Source: Philhelius pedissequus (lineage: Eukaryota > Arthropoda > Insecta > Diptera > Syrphidae). Taken from it: a stretch of DNA of 64,000 nt. The notes below the pieces were generated by a model. The model made no database searches and was not told the DNA's origin. It saw only the letters and a list, made by a program, of their open reading frames with translations. Where the stretch lies: NCBI GenBank assembly GCA_910595825.1, contig OU343162.1, positions 140,739,634 through 140,803,633 on the forward strand. Direction: 5' to 3'. Made by a program: the position numbers and the translations under genes. This document shows, piece after piece, positions 51,841 to 62,300 of this stretch; the stretch's first letter is position 1, and the number at the start of each line of letters is the position of its first letter.

Positions 51841-51857
51841 TTTATTTTGTGGACATA

Positions 51858-52339
51858 AGGTCCATTCGTTGAACTTTAACCAGGGTTTACTCAGGTTTTC
51901 CTGACAACCCCAAAAGTTGTCATAAAAACCTGGGTTTTTCGGTTCTCAAAAACACCCGAGGACCAGAAAAGCAAGTTATGTCATTTAATAATTAAAACTT
52001 GAAATATGTTAAATTTAGCACATCTTAGTACATTTTTGTTGGCCATATGCACAATCCACAACTTCAAAAGTTTTCATTTTGCATTTGTGTGTCTGAAAAT
52101 TAATTTCAGTATTATTTTATTTTCATTTTAAAAATAACAAATCAAATCAGATCTCATGTGACTTTGACGTTTATTCATTTACCTCAACTTACCCCAGGTA
52201 AAAACCTAGATCTACTTTAGGGCGAGTTGAGGGCGACCCTAGGTTTCAAAAAATAGAATTTGTTTATCAGGGTGACTAGGTTTTTCAAAAAACGCTTTAG
52301 GGCGACCCTATTGTGACTTCAGGGCTCAACGAACAAACC
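51858..52339. mobile_element. MITE with imperfect terminal inverted repeats
   Basis: The left end 'aggtccattcgttgaac' is answered at the right by 'gggctcaacgaacaaacct', inverted. Internal 'agggcgaccct' and 'acctaggtt' motifs also repeat. No coding potential. Confidence 0.55.
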
Positions 52340-53170
52340 TAAAACCAAAAATAGTTGTACAATTACGATACAAAAAATGGTAACAGTCGAGTTTAAAGTC
52401 AAGTATATGAACGTGTGAATGCGGGCGTTCACTCACTTATTAGATATGTTATCTCGGATGCCAAGCTATCGGAGTATGTATATCTGTAGACGAATCAGAT
52501 AGGTTAGCTAAAAGCTGTCGAAAAATCGGAACAAAACGCATACCAAATGAATTTTGCAATCAGCTGTTCTATACATTTGTTCTCGGATAGCTAGTTATAA
52601 AATTTTTTTTTGGAAAACTCAAGATAGCTTTCATGAGAAAAGCTAGTTTTTTATCAGATGTGCTTTTGCAGGCGCTACAACCACAGAAAGTTAGTCTAGA
52701 TTGCTGAGAATAACTGAGTGAACGTTCCCAATGCCTCTGGTATCAATTCTGATTTCAAATCCAGAAACAACATTCTCTTCTTTTCAAAATCAGTGTAAGT
52801 TTTTGCCCAAGTGAACACTTTCAGTAGAGTGCAGAAGGCTTCCGGTTTGCCAAATAAAAACGACATTAGATCTACTTCAGGGCGAGTTTTGCCGTCATAT
52901 AACTTTTGTTTTCCGTTTTTCTTAATCAATTTTTGACAATGTCGCCACTATCGTTTTCCTGAATTTCTTTTTTTGTTTGGCTTTCGTTTCGTAGTACGTA
53001 ATGACGGATTTACACGACTGCCAAAGTGGCAGAAACTGTCAAATTTTTGGCATTATTTTTGTTGTCGTGTAAATGGTCGAAAATGTGGCAGTATATTTGT
53101 CATTAAAAAGCTGCCAGAAAATTTTCGTTAAGTTGTGGCATTGTACTGGAATTGTGTAAATTCAGTAATG
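52340..53170. other. Intergenic DNA with repeat fragments
   Basis: The open frame on the minus strand at 52929-52696 overlaps sequence ('ggcttccggtttgccaaata', 'gatttcaaatccaga') resembling the MITE-like blocks at 15825-16148 and 55908-56150. I do not regard it as a gene. Confidence 0.4.
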
Positions 53171-53181
53171 AAAAGAATTTT

Positions 53182-53640
53182 GGCGTTTTTCGTTCAGAGC
53201 AGAGCACTGAACAGAGTTCGAACACATAGATTATGCACTGAACTTGTTCCAAACAAACACACTTGAACCACAAAAATGAGAACACATTTTTATTTTAACC
53301 ATAAAAAGCAAAATAACACAATACCTACCCTTTTCTGTACACTGATACACACCCAAAAACGGAAAATCAATAAACTATCAATTTCTTTCGGCAACTTATG
53401 TATCTAATAATTTTTTTCTTCACATTTTTCTTCTTGACACACATGGCATTTGGTGCGTTCAGCAATTTACTCACATGCTCAGTCAATTATGTACGAGCAC
53501 GTCGAGTGCGATCTACACATGTTCAGAACGAAAAAAGAAACACACGTTGGGTGCTCTGCATGCTCTGAGTTAAAAAGAAACACAAACAAATTTGTTGACA
53601 ACTCAGACTCTGCTCTGAACTAAAAAAAGAAAAACGCCTA
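53182..53640 (+). mobile_element. MITE B, third near-complete copy
   Basis: It starts 'ggcgtttttcgttcagagc' and ends 'gctctgaac...aaaaacgccta', with the same order as 32953-33443. A deletion lies near the left end (the 'gagcgagctctgaac' block is missing). Confidence 0.75.
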
Positions 53641-53734
53641 TAATAGACACGCAGGGTGATCCCAGTCCAAAGAAACAAAAAATTTGCTCACATCCATAAA
53701 CATACATAGATCAATCCGTGAAAATAATGTTGCT

Positions 53735-54045
53735 TTGATCGGTCGGTCGGAAGACTTACGAATGCTTCTTAGAGTGTTCGATTAGTGTCAAATAACAGTT
53801 ATTCTCCTCAGAAATTCGATTCTGGTTTTAAAATCAGAAATAAAACCAGAAGCACGGACACACTCATACCAATTAAATGTCAAACTCCAATTCAACGTTG
53901 TGTCGGACATGTTTACAAAATAAAATAAAAAATTAAAATTTCCGCCTTATTTGCACACATGCATACACTCATATTAAACTTCAGAATCAATTATCTAGTG
54001 TTAACTTGTACAATTGGGATCCCATATTGGAGAGTTCTTCCAGAT
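53735..54045. repeat. Dispersed repeat shared with 15825-16148
   Basis: Shared blocks in the same order are 'ggaag...cgaat', 'gttcgatt', 'attctggttttaaaatcag', 'aattaaatgtcaaac', 'tttacaaaataaaata' and 'tgggatccc'. Non-coding. Confidence 0.55.
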
Positions 54046-54480
54046 TACCAAGTTTGATTTTAGATATAAAATTAATCTATTATACTACAGTCCAAAAAAA
54101 TTATACTTTTATAACGAACAAATGGTGGAAAGCTTTATTTTGTTGTTCTATAAAAGTTGTTCCTGAAAAGTCATGAATATTTGCACCGGTGCTAAACCCA
54201 GGTGCAGAGTCTAATTCCGTAAAAAACTAAGAAGTGCGAACATAAAATTGTATGATGGACATTTAATTATGAACGCCAGCTGTTTGATTGATCATCTAGA
54301 TAGTAAAGAATTTTGTTGGCACAGTGAATGGAGAATTATTTCTTTATATAACCTATAGAAATGATTGCTTCCTATCGAATGAGGCTAAAATAGCCAAAAT
54401 AAATTTAGCAGACGAGTACTATATTCACTCGAGTTCAGACTAGATGAAACTACAAACCCGTTAAATACCCCTTGTTTTAA

Positions 54481-54628
54481 TGCTTTCACACAAGGAAACT
54501 GAGTTGCCCGCAACTGGGAGTTTTTAAGGCGAGAAGGGCAAGAAACAAGGGGAATTCCACTTACTCCTTGCCCTTCTCGCCATCAAAACTCCCAGTTGTC
54601 AGCAACTAAGTTTCCTTGTGTGAAAGCA
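54481..54628. repeat. Snap-back inverted repeat with 62-bp arms
   Basis: Arms 54481-54542 and 54567-54628 are complementary with roughly six mismatches. The outer ends are 'tgctttcacacaaggaaact' and its complement. The loop is 24 nt. It looks like a foldback MITE. Confidence 0.8.
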
Positions 54629-54661
54629 GTCTTTATAACATTTAGGAAAAGTGGTATCAAC

Positions 54662-54850
54662 GTTGTTCAAATATTTGATCCGTAGTTCAGCAATTTAACT
54701 CCCGATTTTGGTGGATTAACTGAGGCTTAGCTCAAGTTTGAATTATGCGATAAGCGCTCAATACATATGATTGAACCTCACTGTTAATCCACCGAAATCG
54801 GTGAGCTCAAATTTCTTAACCAAGTATCAAATATTTGTTCAAAACTAGCC
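54662..54850. repeat. Inverted repeat, imperfect
   Basis: 'gttcaaatatttgatcc', then 'cccgattttggtggattaac', on the left. 'gttaatccaccgaaatcgg', then 'tcaaatatttgttcaaaac', on the right, in mirrored order. A related smaller one is at 18480-18560. Confidence 0.6.
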
Positions 54851-57177
54851 CCTGCCCAGATATGTACATCCCAAAAGTGTTTCATTACTTTTCAATTCCG
54901 GTTAAATATTACAACAACATATGAAAGCTCGATCCCGAATTTGTTTCCCAAATGCTACCCAAAAAGTTAAACAAACCTACCTTTTACTACTTTTTTAACC
55001 TGAGTAGTTTGTGGGTTTTCGGTGAGGGGAATGTATACATAATATAGGGAACAAATCACTTTGTAGCCTTGCACAGAACTAAAACTTTCTGAGCCTTTCC
55101 AGACCGAGTTTGTTATATAAAAAGTATCTTATAAGCTTACCTAGTGCTATGTGGTAATTTCTGTCCAGCTGTTCAAGTGTAATTTGAGTAGACATACATA
55201 CTTTCAAAAAAAAAACATTCTTTCCCATTTAAAAGTAGAAAGATTGAAAATAAGCCAAATGCGAAGTTCAAAAATGTATGTTTTATAGCATAGAATTTTG
55301 TGGTGTCTCCATTAGCATTAGACAAAAATCTTAATTCGTTTCTATTTGGCAATCCGGAATCCTTCTGGACACTTCTTTTGAAAGTGTAAAAAATTACAGT
55401 TTTGATTATTACGGGGTTTTCTTTTGGTAATTTCAGATTTTGATCGTAAATTTGATGTTTTTTATTGCGAATGGTATAAGATTTCAGATTGATTTCTTTT
55501 ATCATGATTTTGGTGTATATTCGTGTCTGTGGAACCAGTATGGAACCAGTAAAGGTATCAGATGGCAAATGACCTGAAAATTGTATCTTTATTCAAGTTT
55601 TTTTTTCTTTTGTAACACGAAGCGATTTCAATGTTTAAAAAATGGATGCCGAAATTAATTTGCAAGATTACACAATTGCTATTATTTTTTTAAAATTTAT
55701 ATATGTTTTCACAACTTTATTTCACTATTCCTAAAACAAAATCTTGTCAAAGTGACGGCTGTCAATTGTTCATGTGGTATAATGGTATTAGCGATAAATC
55801 TGCCGAAAACCCCAAATCTGCAAAATTGATTTAATTATAGAAATCTGGGTTTTGATAGATCTGAAGGGGAAAAACTCAATTTTTGTTACCAAAAGAAAAC
55901 CCCAATTGAAAGAAGAGAAATTTGATTCTGGATTTGAAATCAGAATCGAAACCAGAGGCACTCACACATTCATATGCTTGAACCACAAATTCGCCTGTTT
56001 TATCTTAAATTTGCAACAAACATTTTTTTTTTATTTTGATTATTTTCACATATACAATCACATTAAAATTCAGAATCACCAGAATCAAAAAAAAAATATT
56101 CAGTTGAAATCCCGGATCGGAGAGGGAGTCCGGATTGCCAAATAAAAACACCAGAAATCTGTTGTATAAACACAAACGATATGCCATTGAGAAAAAGATC
56201 AAAAGCTCTTCCTGCCAGGTTACATGAAGTGTACCGTTATTTTCGAACCTATGAAACTATATCCAAATACTATATTTCAAAAAAAGTTTTTGCGTGGCTT
56301 TGACTCGATTTGAAACTCCACTTTACCCACTCTCGGATGTGAAAGATAATACTACAGTATTAAAAATTGCGCACGCGATTCTGGACTTTATCTGACTTAT
56401 TGTGTGCAAGGTACATGGTGCTCAAAGGGGAACATGCTGTCCCTAGCGTCAAATGGTAAACCTACTCTACCGAGCTTACACAGGCAGGTCTAGGCAGAAT
56501 AACTACATACATAGATATTAATGTATGTTTTCAAAAAAATTATGTTTAATAGAGCTTACATGTATAATAAAATAAATACATAAAAAAAAAACGTTTTATG
56601 AAATGTTTTTAGATACCTAGTCGATTAATTTACTGAATTTTTTTGAACAAAAATCTTAATCTCAATTTTTGTTTTTAATTTTTACTACTACCAACCATAT
56701 TTGTGTAATTATGAATCACTTTTTACTCAAAAATCCCCCAAAATATTAAATAAAAAATAAATTGTAAAAATCCATATCACCTTCCTGATTTAATTCTAAA
56801 ATTTCACACGATCTTAGCACGCGTTATCAATGTTGATACATACCAGAAAGTCGTGTGGAAATAAGTTGATATTTAATGATTTCCAAAAATGAAGGCAAAA
56901 CATTTGTTTCGTCATGTTGCTCAGTTTATGTATGTACATTGGGGTGGGTCAAATAAAATCTTATTTTTTTTTCTGAATAAAGAGTTAATTGTGTTTTGTT
57001 TTTTAATCCAAGTAAGTATGGCTAGATAGGTATGTATGTACATAGGTGAACATTTTATTTAGTAGAGCATTCAATTTTCAACAAAATTAATCTGCAAAAC
57101 AGTTAACGCCAAGTTACACCATTTTTCTCGACACAATTTAAATGGTAAAAACATTTAAGGGTGTTTATTTTTTAATG
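54851..57177. other. Intergenic DNA with dispersed repeat fragments
   Basis: About 55746-55905 matches 17010-17225, and about 55908-56150 contains a 'gattctggatttgaaatcag' repeat block. The open frame on the minus strand at 55568-55173 has no domain. An undetected first exon of the TEX2-like gene could lie here. Confidence 0.4.
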
Positions 57178-57221
57178 AAATTGATTTTGATTCAAAATAG
57201 CTTTTAACGGCCTTTAGTCCA

Positions 57222-57305
57222 ACAAAAATTGGCGTTTCGTCCCGGTGATCTCACATGGACTCATCAGTTGACTAGTGAGGACCTTTGTCAATACGCAATT
57301 TTTGC
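57222..57305 (-). ncRNA. Hammerhead ribozyme, monomer 1
   Basis: On the minus strand it has stem III outer strand, cleavage dinucleotide UA, stem I (TTGAC/GTCAA), CTGATGA, stem II (GTCC/GGAC), GAAA, and the stem III return strand. It is identical in plan to the plus-strand copy at 59026-59111, where positions are given base by base. Confidence 0.88.
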
Positions 57306-57565
57306 CAAGTTCAGTTCATCTAACATAGATTTCGTGAAGAACATCTAGTGTGAACTATATCCAATAAGACTAGAATTCCTAATCATTAAATTGGAAATTT
57401 TTGTTTTTGCCCATGGCCTGGCATTATTTATATAAGAAGTTTTTTTTTAATAATACAAATTCTATATACTACTGAAATACATCAGCCAAGTAGAAGACTT
57501 AGCACTATAATATTTGGACTTGTTGAATTATTGATTCAAAATAGCTTTTAACGGCCTTTAGTCCA

Positions 57566-57649
57566 ACAAAAATTGGCGTTTCGTCCCGGTGATCTCACAT
57601 GGACTCATCAGTTGACTAGTGAGGACCTTTGTCAATACGCAATTTTTGC
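57566..57649 (-). ncRNA. Hammerhead ribozyme, monomer 2
   Basis: Same core and stems as monomer 1, 344 bp further on. No change in any core base was seen. Confidence 0.88.
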
Positions 57650-57909
57650 CAAGTTCAGTTCATCTAACATAGATTTCGTGAAGAACATCTAGTGTGAACT
57701 ATATCCAACAAGACTAGAATTCCTAATCATTAAATTGGAAATTTTTGTTTTTGCCCATGGCCTGGCATTATTTATATAAGAAGTTTTTTTTTAATAATAC
57801 AAATTCTATATACTACTGAAATACATCAGCCAAGTAGAAGACTTAGCACTATAATATTTGGACTTGTTGAATTATTGATTCAAAATAGCTTTTAACGGCC
57901 TTTAGTCCA

Positions 57910-57993
57910 ACAAAAATTGGCGTTTCGTCCCGGTGATCTCACATGGACTCATCAGTTGACTAGTGAGGACCTTTGTCAATACGCAATTTTTGC
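57910..57993 (-). ncRNA. Hammerhead ribozyme, monomer 3
   Basis: Same sequence as monomer 2 across the motif, with core and stems intact. Confidence 0.88.
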
Positions 57994-58253
57994 CAAGTTC
58001 AGTTCATCTAACATAGATTTCGTGAAGAACATCTAGTGTGAACTATATCCAACAAGACTAGAATTCCTAATCATTAAATTGGAAATTTTTGTTTTTGCCC
58101 ATGGCCTGGCATTATTTATATAAGAAGTTTTTTTTTAATAATACAAATTCTATATACTACTGAAATACATCAGCCAAGTAGAAGACTTAGCACTATAATA
58201 TTTGGACTTGTTGAATTATTGATTCAAAATAGCTTTTAACGGCCTTTAGTCCA

Positions 58254-58337
58254 ACAAAAATTGGCGTTTCGTCCCGGTGATCTCACATGGACTCATCAGT
58301 TGACTAGTGAGGACCTTTGTCAATACGCAATTTTTGC
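58254..58337 (-). ncRNA. Hammerhead ribozyme, monomer 4
   Basis: Same sequence as monomer 2 across the motif, with core and stems intact. Confidence 0.88.
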
Positions 58338-58597
58338 CAAGTTCAGTTCATCTAACATAGATTTCGTGAAGAACATCTAGTGTGAACTATATCCAACAAG
58401 ACTAGAATTCCTAATCATTAAATTGGAAATTTTTGTTTTTGCCCATGGCCTGGCATTATTTATATAAGAAGTTTTTTTTTAATAATACAAATTCTATATA
58501 CTACTGAAATACATCAGCCAAGTAGAAGACTTAGCACTATAATATTTGGACTTGTTGAATTATTGATTCAAAATAGCTTTTAACGGCCTTTAGTCCA

Positions 58598-58681
58598 ACA
58601 AAAATTGGCGTTTCGTCCCGGTGATCTCACATGGACTCATCAGTTGACTAGTGAGGACCTTTGTCAATACGCAATTTTTGC
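58598..58681 (-). ncRNA. Hammerhead ribozyme, partial monomer 5
   Basis: The monomer is truncated at its right end (58858), but the ribozyme lies wholly inside the retained part and is intact. Confidence 0.88.
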
Positions 58682-59025
58682 CAAGTTCAGTTCATCTAAC
58701 ATAGATTTCGTGAAGAACATCTAGTGTGAACTATATCCAACAAGACTAGAATTCCTAATCATTAAATTGGAAATTTTTGTTTTTGCCCATGGCCTGGCAT
58801 TATTTATATAAGAAGTTTTTTTTTAATAATACAAATTCTATATACTACTGAAATACATTGTAGTATATAGAATTTGTATTATTAAAAAAAAACTTCTTAC
58901 ATAAATAATGCCAGGCCATGGGCAAAAACAAAAATTTCCAATTTAATGATTAGGAATTCTAGTCTTGTTGGATATAGTTCACACTAGATGTTCTTCACGA
59001 AATCTATGTTAGATGAACTGAACTT

Positions 59026-59111
59026 GGCAAAAATTGCGTATTGACAAAGGTCCTCACTAGTCAACTGATGAGTCCATGTGAGATCACCGGGACGAAACGC
59101 CAATTTTTGTT
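59026..59111 (+). ncRNA. Hammerhead ribozyme on the plus strand (inverted copy)
   Basis: Read directly on the plus strand. Stem III 5' strand is 59028-59038, U 59039 and A 59040 form the cleavage site (cut after 59040). Stem I is TTGAC 59041-59045 with GTCAA 59060-59064, loop 14 nt. The core CTGATGA is 59065-59071. Stem II is GTCC 59072-59075 with GGAC 59090-59093, extended by GTG/CAC (59078-59080, 59085-59087) over an AT/CG internal loop and an AGAT tetraloop. GAAA is 59094-59097. The stem III 3' strand is 59098-59109, with C59101 bulged, giving 11 Watson-Crick pairs. Stem III is the open helix, so the topology is type III. This copy is on the same strand as the TEX2-like gene. Confidence 0.9.
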
Positions 59112-59399
59112 GGACTAAAGGCCGTTAAAAGCTATTTTGAATCAATAATTCAACAAGTCCAAATATTATAGTGCTAAGTCTTCTACTTGGCTGATGTATT
59201 TCAGTAGTATATAGAATTTGTATTATTAAAAAAAACTTCTTATATAAATTGATTTTATTTGAACCACCCTATTCCAATTAAGTAAATTTAGCTTATCAAT
59301 ATTTTTTTTTAATTTTATGGTAACTACAAAAAGGTATTATGAATGTATGTATATGCTGCTATTATGGTTTCTGATTTTTTTCTCATTTTGCAAACATAG

Positions 59400-62300
59400 A
59401 TCTGGAAGTATTGAAGGGCCAAATAGTGCTGCTGCAGCGGTGATGAATACTTTATCGTCAAGTGAATCAAACTCAGTGGGAACATGGAAATTAATCAAAG
59501 GAAAAGTATCTCAAGCTATGGAAGATATAAAATCTTCCAAAAACACTAATCCTCTTATATGTAAAAGTAAGTGTCCGCGGTCTTAGCTATCAGAGTCAGT
59601 TAAAAATGCAAAATGGTATCTTTAACTTTTTAGCAGACGATGCAGATTCAGATCAAGAAAATACCACAATTAACAGTTCAATAAGTGATGAACTTTCATT
59701 GGAAGCTTTCAAATGTGATTCAGATTCTGATATTGAACCGGATATCCTGCTTGAAGGAGATGTAGAACGATCCCGCATACAGCGTTCATTAGCTCACATA
59801 AAATCTAAAGTTAAATCCCGAACTCAACCGGCTTCAATTCCCGCAAACAAAACTTCTCTAACAATAAATAGCAGCAGTAATAGTGGCAGTGCTAGCAGCG
59901 CCGGTAGTATTAAAAAAGATCCCAGCCCGAATCGCGGAACTCCAGCAACATCAGCCAGTCAGTCTCTTCGCACTACATTTTTAAGAAAACGCAAAAAGCC
60001 TGTAGTTGAAGGCGCTGAAGCAGCAGTAGCTGCAACAGCCTCAACATCAGTCACAACTCCAACGGAAAAAAAGGGTATAATTGCCGGCAAGAAAGAAGTT
60101 GAAATTGAATCAGGAGTAGAGATGTTGGAGGATATGGTTCCTCCAGTAAATCCATCAAATTCTTCCACTCAAACAACTAAGACAGTTCACTTAGATAAAT
60201 GCGACGACGAGAAACGCTCTATGGAACCTTCATTAGAGAATATGGTAAAGCCAGGTAAACGCAAAATGAGTGCTACCTCAATGTCATCTGGAGCAGATGG
60301 ACAACAGCTTATTGAGGGAAACAGTACATCAGGATCGCATGTGCCAAAGCTAGAGCCCTACCTCAACACTATCTATGTTTGCTTGAAGAGTGTTCCATTT
60401 TTATCGTTTTTGATGATCTTAATTGTTCTATGCATGCCATCCATTCCGGACTTTGCTCGTGGCGTCTTTTCGTGTCTCTTAGTAATGCTTATTTTTAGTT
60501 CAGCTTTTGAATACAGCCAGAAGCTTATTATAGCACGTGTCTCTGTACATGGTCCGGAAAAATCTAAATTTGAAATTCCCGACTACAAAAAATTTCCTAT
60601 ATGCGAAATTCCTGCCGTAGAAGAGCACAAGACTGTGAAAACATACACCGGTTGGATGAATGAAATTCATAGTTATGATCCCGGTAATTATCATGTCTCC
60701 ATGACCAAATCAGTCTATGTGAAGCTTGACGGTAAGTTTGGAAAAGAAATAGAAACAAAAATGAAATAATTTATTTTGCTTCATTCATTGAAATATATGT
60801 AAAGGATCCATGCTTAGAATTTCAAATACAACAGCACACGTTTCAAAGCGTCAAATGTGGAATGAGCCACTTATTGATAGAAAGACTATAACATTTACCC
60901 GCCATCGAAGTTTTAACTTACTTGGATGTCGTGTTGAAATGTTGCCACGAGGCTTAGCAAGGAAGAGGTAAGTTAAGTTCGAGCTGACTGTACATCTACT
61001 TTTTTCTAATTTCTTGTTTCCCGTGTTTTAGATATTTCAGTCGTAAATATCCAATGCAGTTGATAATAAAGAATACTGATGGCCAATCGTCTGAAGATAC
61101 ATTTACTTTTGTAAATAATAAAGATGAGAAGCCACTTAAACGCCCTTCAAGCAGCAAAAGTTTGGATGAGAAGCTCTTGGACAGTAAAACAATTAAAAGT
61201 ACTGATAGCAAGGAAAGCAATTTGGCACCTGTTGGAATTCCACATCAAAACTCCATTGAATCCATTGATGACCGTTCGGAACGAAATGGCCAAAATGAAC
61301 CAGAAAATGACTTGGATTTTGCAGCTACAGTCCTTAATGCTGATGTACATAAATTCTTTGTTAACTAATTCAACAGATGAATGTGTTGTTAACCATAACG
61401 CCTTTCAGTTGCAGGGCCTTCAAGAAAATGTCCCAGATCTTGACTTGACCGAGGTGACTGTGCCTTGCGGGGACGAAACACGGATATTACTTTTTGCTCG
61501 AGGAGATCGTGAAAAAGAAGATTGGTATATAAGATGTCCCATTCATTGCTCTTAAAATTCAACGCCTTTATTATGTATAAACATTATGTATATGTTTGCA
61601 GGTACAGACGCTTTATGGCAGCCAGTGTTGGTGACATTAATGATCAAGATATTCATTTGCCCAATATTATGATGGTATCCGAATCTGATATAAAAGCAGC
61701 AGCTAAAGCGGCGTCTATATTACCAGAAATTGTTAAGGTTGTTATTTTTTTTATTAATTTTACTTGAAAAAACAAAAACATTTGGAACCTCTCAATTTTT
61801 TTAAACAAAATTAAAACCCTGATGTTTGTTTCAACTTGACTATGCTTAGAGCAAAGAAGACACATCAGTTGCCGACGAATCCATTATTTGCGAAAACTTC
61901 ATAAAGGCTGAAAAGATCAATCATTCTGATAGACCAAAAAAACGAAATTCAGCTCCTACAGACAAAGCAGAATCAACCGATGCTGAATCCACAGATTGGG
62001 AGAAAATTCCTAACGAATCTCAGGGATTTTATGGCGATGATACTTATGAAGGCTTACTTATAAGCACATGTGCAGCTCGTAATCCCATTGAATATATTAA
62101 ATTTATGTCACGTTATCAGGTAATTTTAATTTTTGTTTTGTTCATAATTATGAAAACAAAATATGGTTTACATTTTTATTAATTTTATTAGTTATTCTTT
62201 GTTTGTTTTGTTTTTTTTTTTAATTTTTTTTTTGTAGAACGCTTGTAATCAAACTCGCATTCCAGTTTTCAAATCTCCAAATTTGAAGAATCAAAAAACA

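Larger units (their letters stand above)
57178..59256 (-). mobile_element. Hammerhead-ribozyme tandem retroelement with 11-bp target-site duplication
   Basis: The element (57189-59245) is flanked by the direct repeat 'aaattgatttt' (57178-57188 and 59246-59256), the mark of one insertion event. Inside are head-to-tail 344-bp monomers at 57189-57532, 57533-57876, 57877-58220 and 58221-58564, a partial one at 58565-58858, then an inverted copy (about 58859-59245). The monomers are nearly identical; for example the first has 'ccaataagac' where the others have 'ccaacaagac'. No protein frame is present. Each monomer carries a hammerhead ribozyme, five of them reading on the minus strand. Tandem ribozyme-bearing repeats with an inverted end recall the long-terminal-repeat-like parts of Penelope-like retroelements and 'retrozymes'. 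The class is my inference; the arrangement is seen directly. Confidence 0.85.

Noticed and set aside
52696..52929. 77-residue frame on the minus strand
   Set aside because: It overlaps a dispersed non-coding repeat block.
55173..55568. 131-residue frame on the minus strand
   Set aside because: No domain, A/T-driven composition, and no splice or promoter context.
57189..58858. CRISPR array
   Set aside because: Regular repeats but no spacers; monomers are 344 bp and contiguous in a eukaryotic genome.
61345..61376. A 32-nt intron in the TEX2-like gene joining 'AD' to 'ECVV'
   Set aside because: Too short for a fly intron. Using the acceptor at 61407-61408 gives a 64-nt phase-0 intron with a branch-point-like 'ctaat'.
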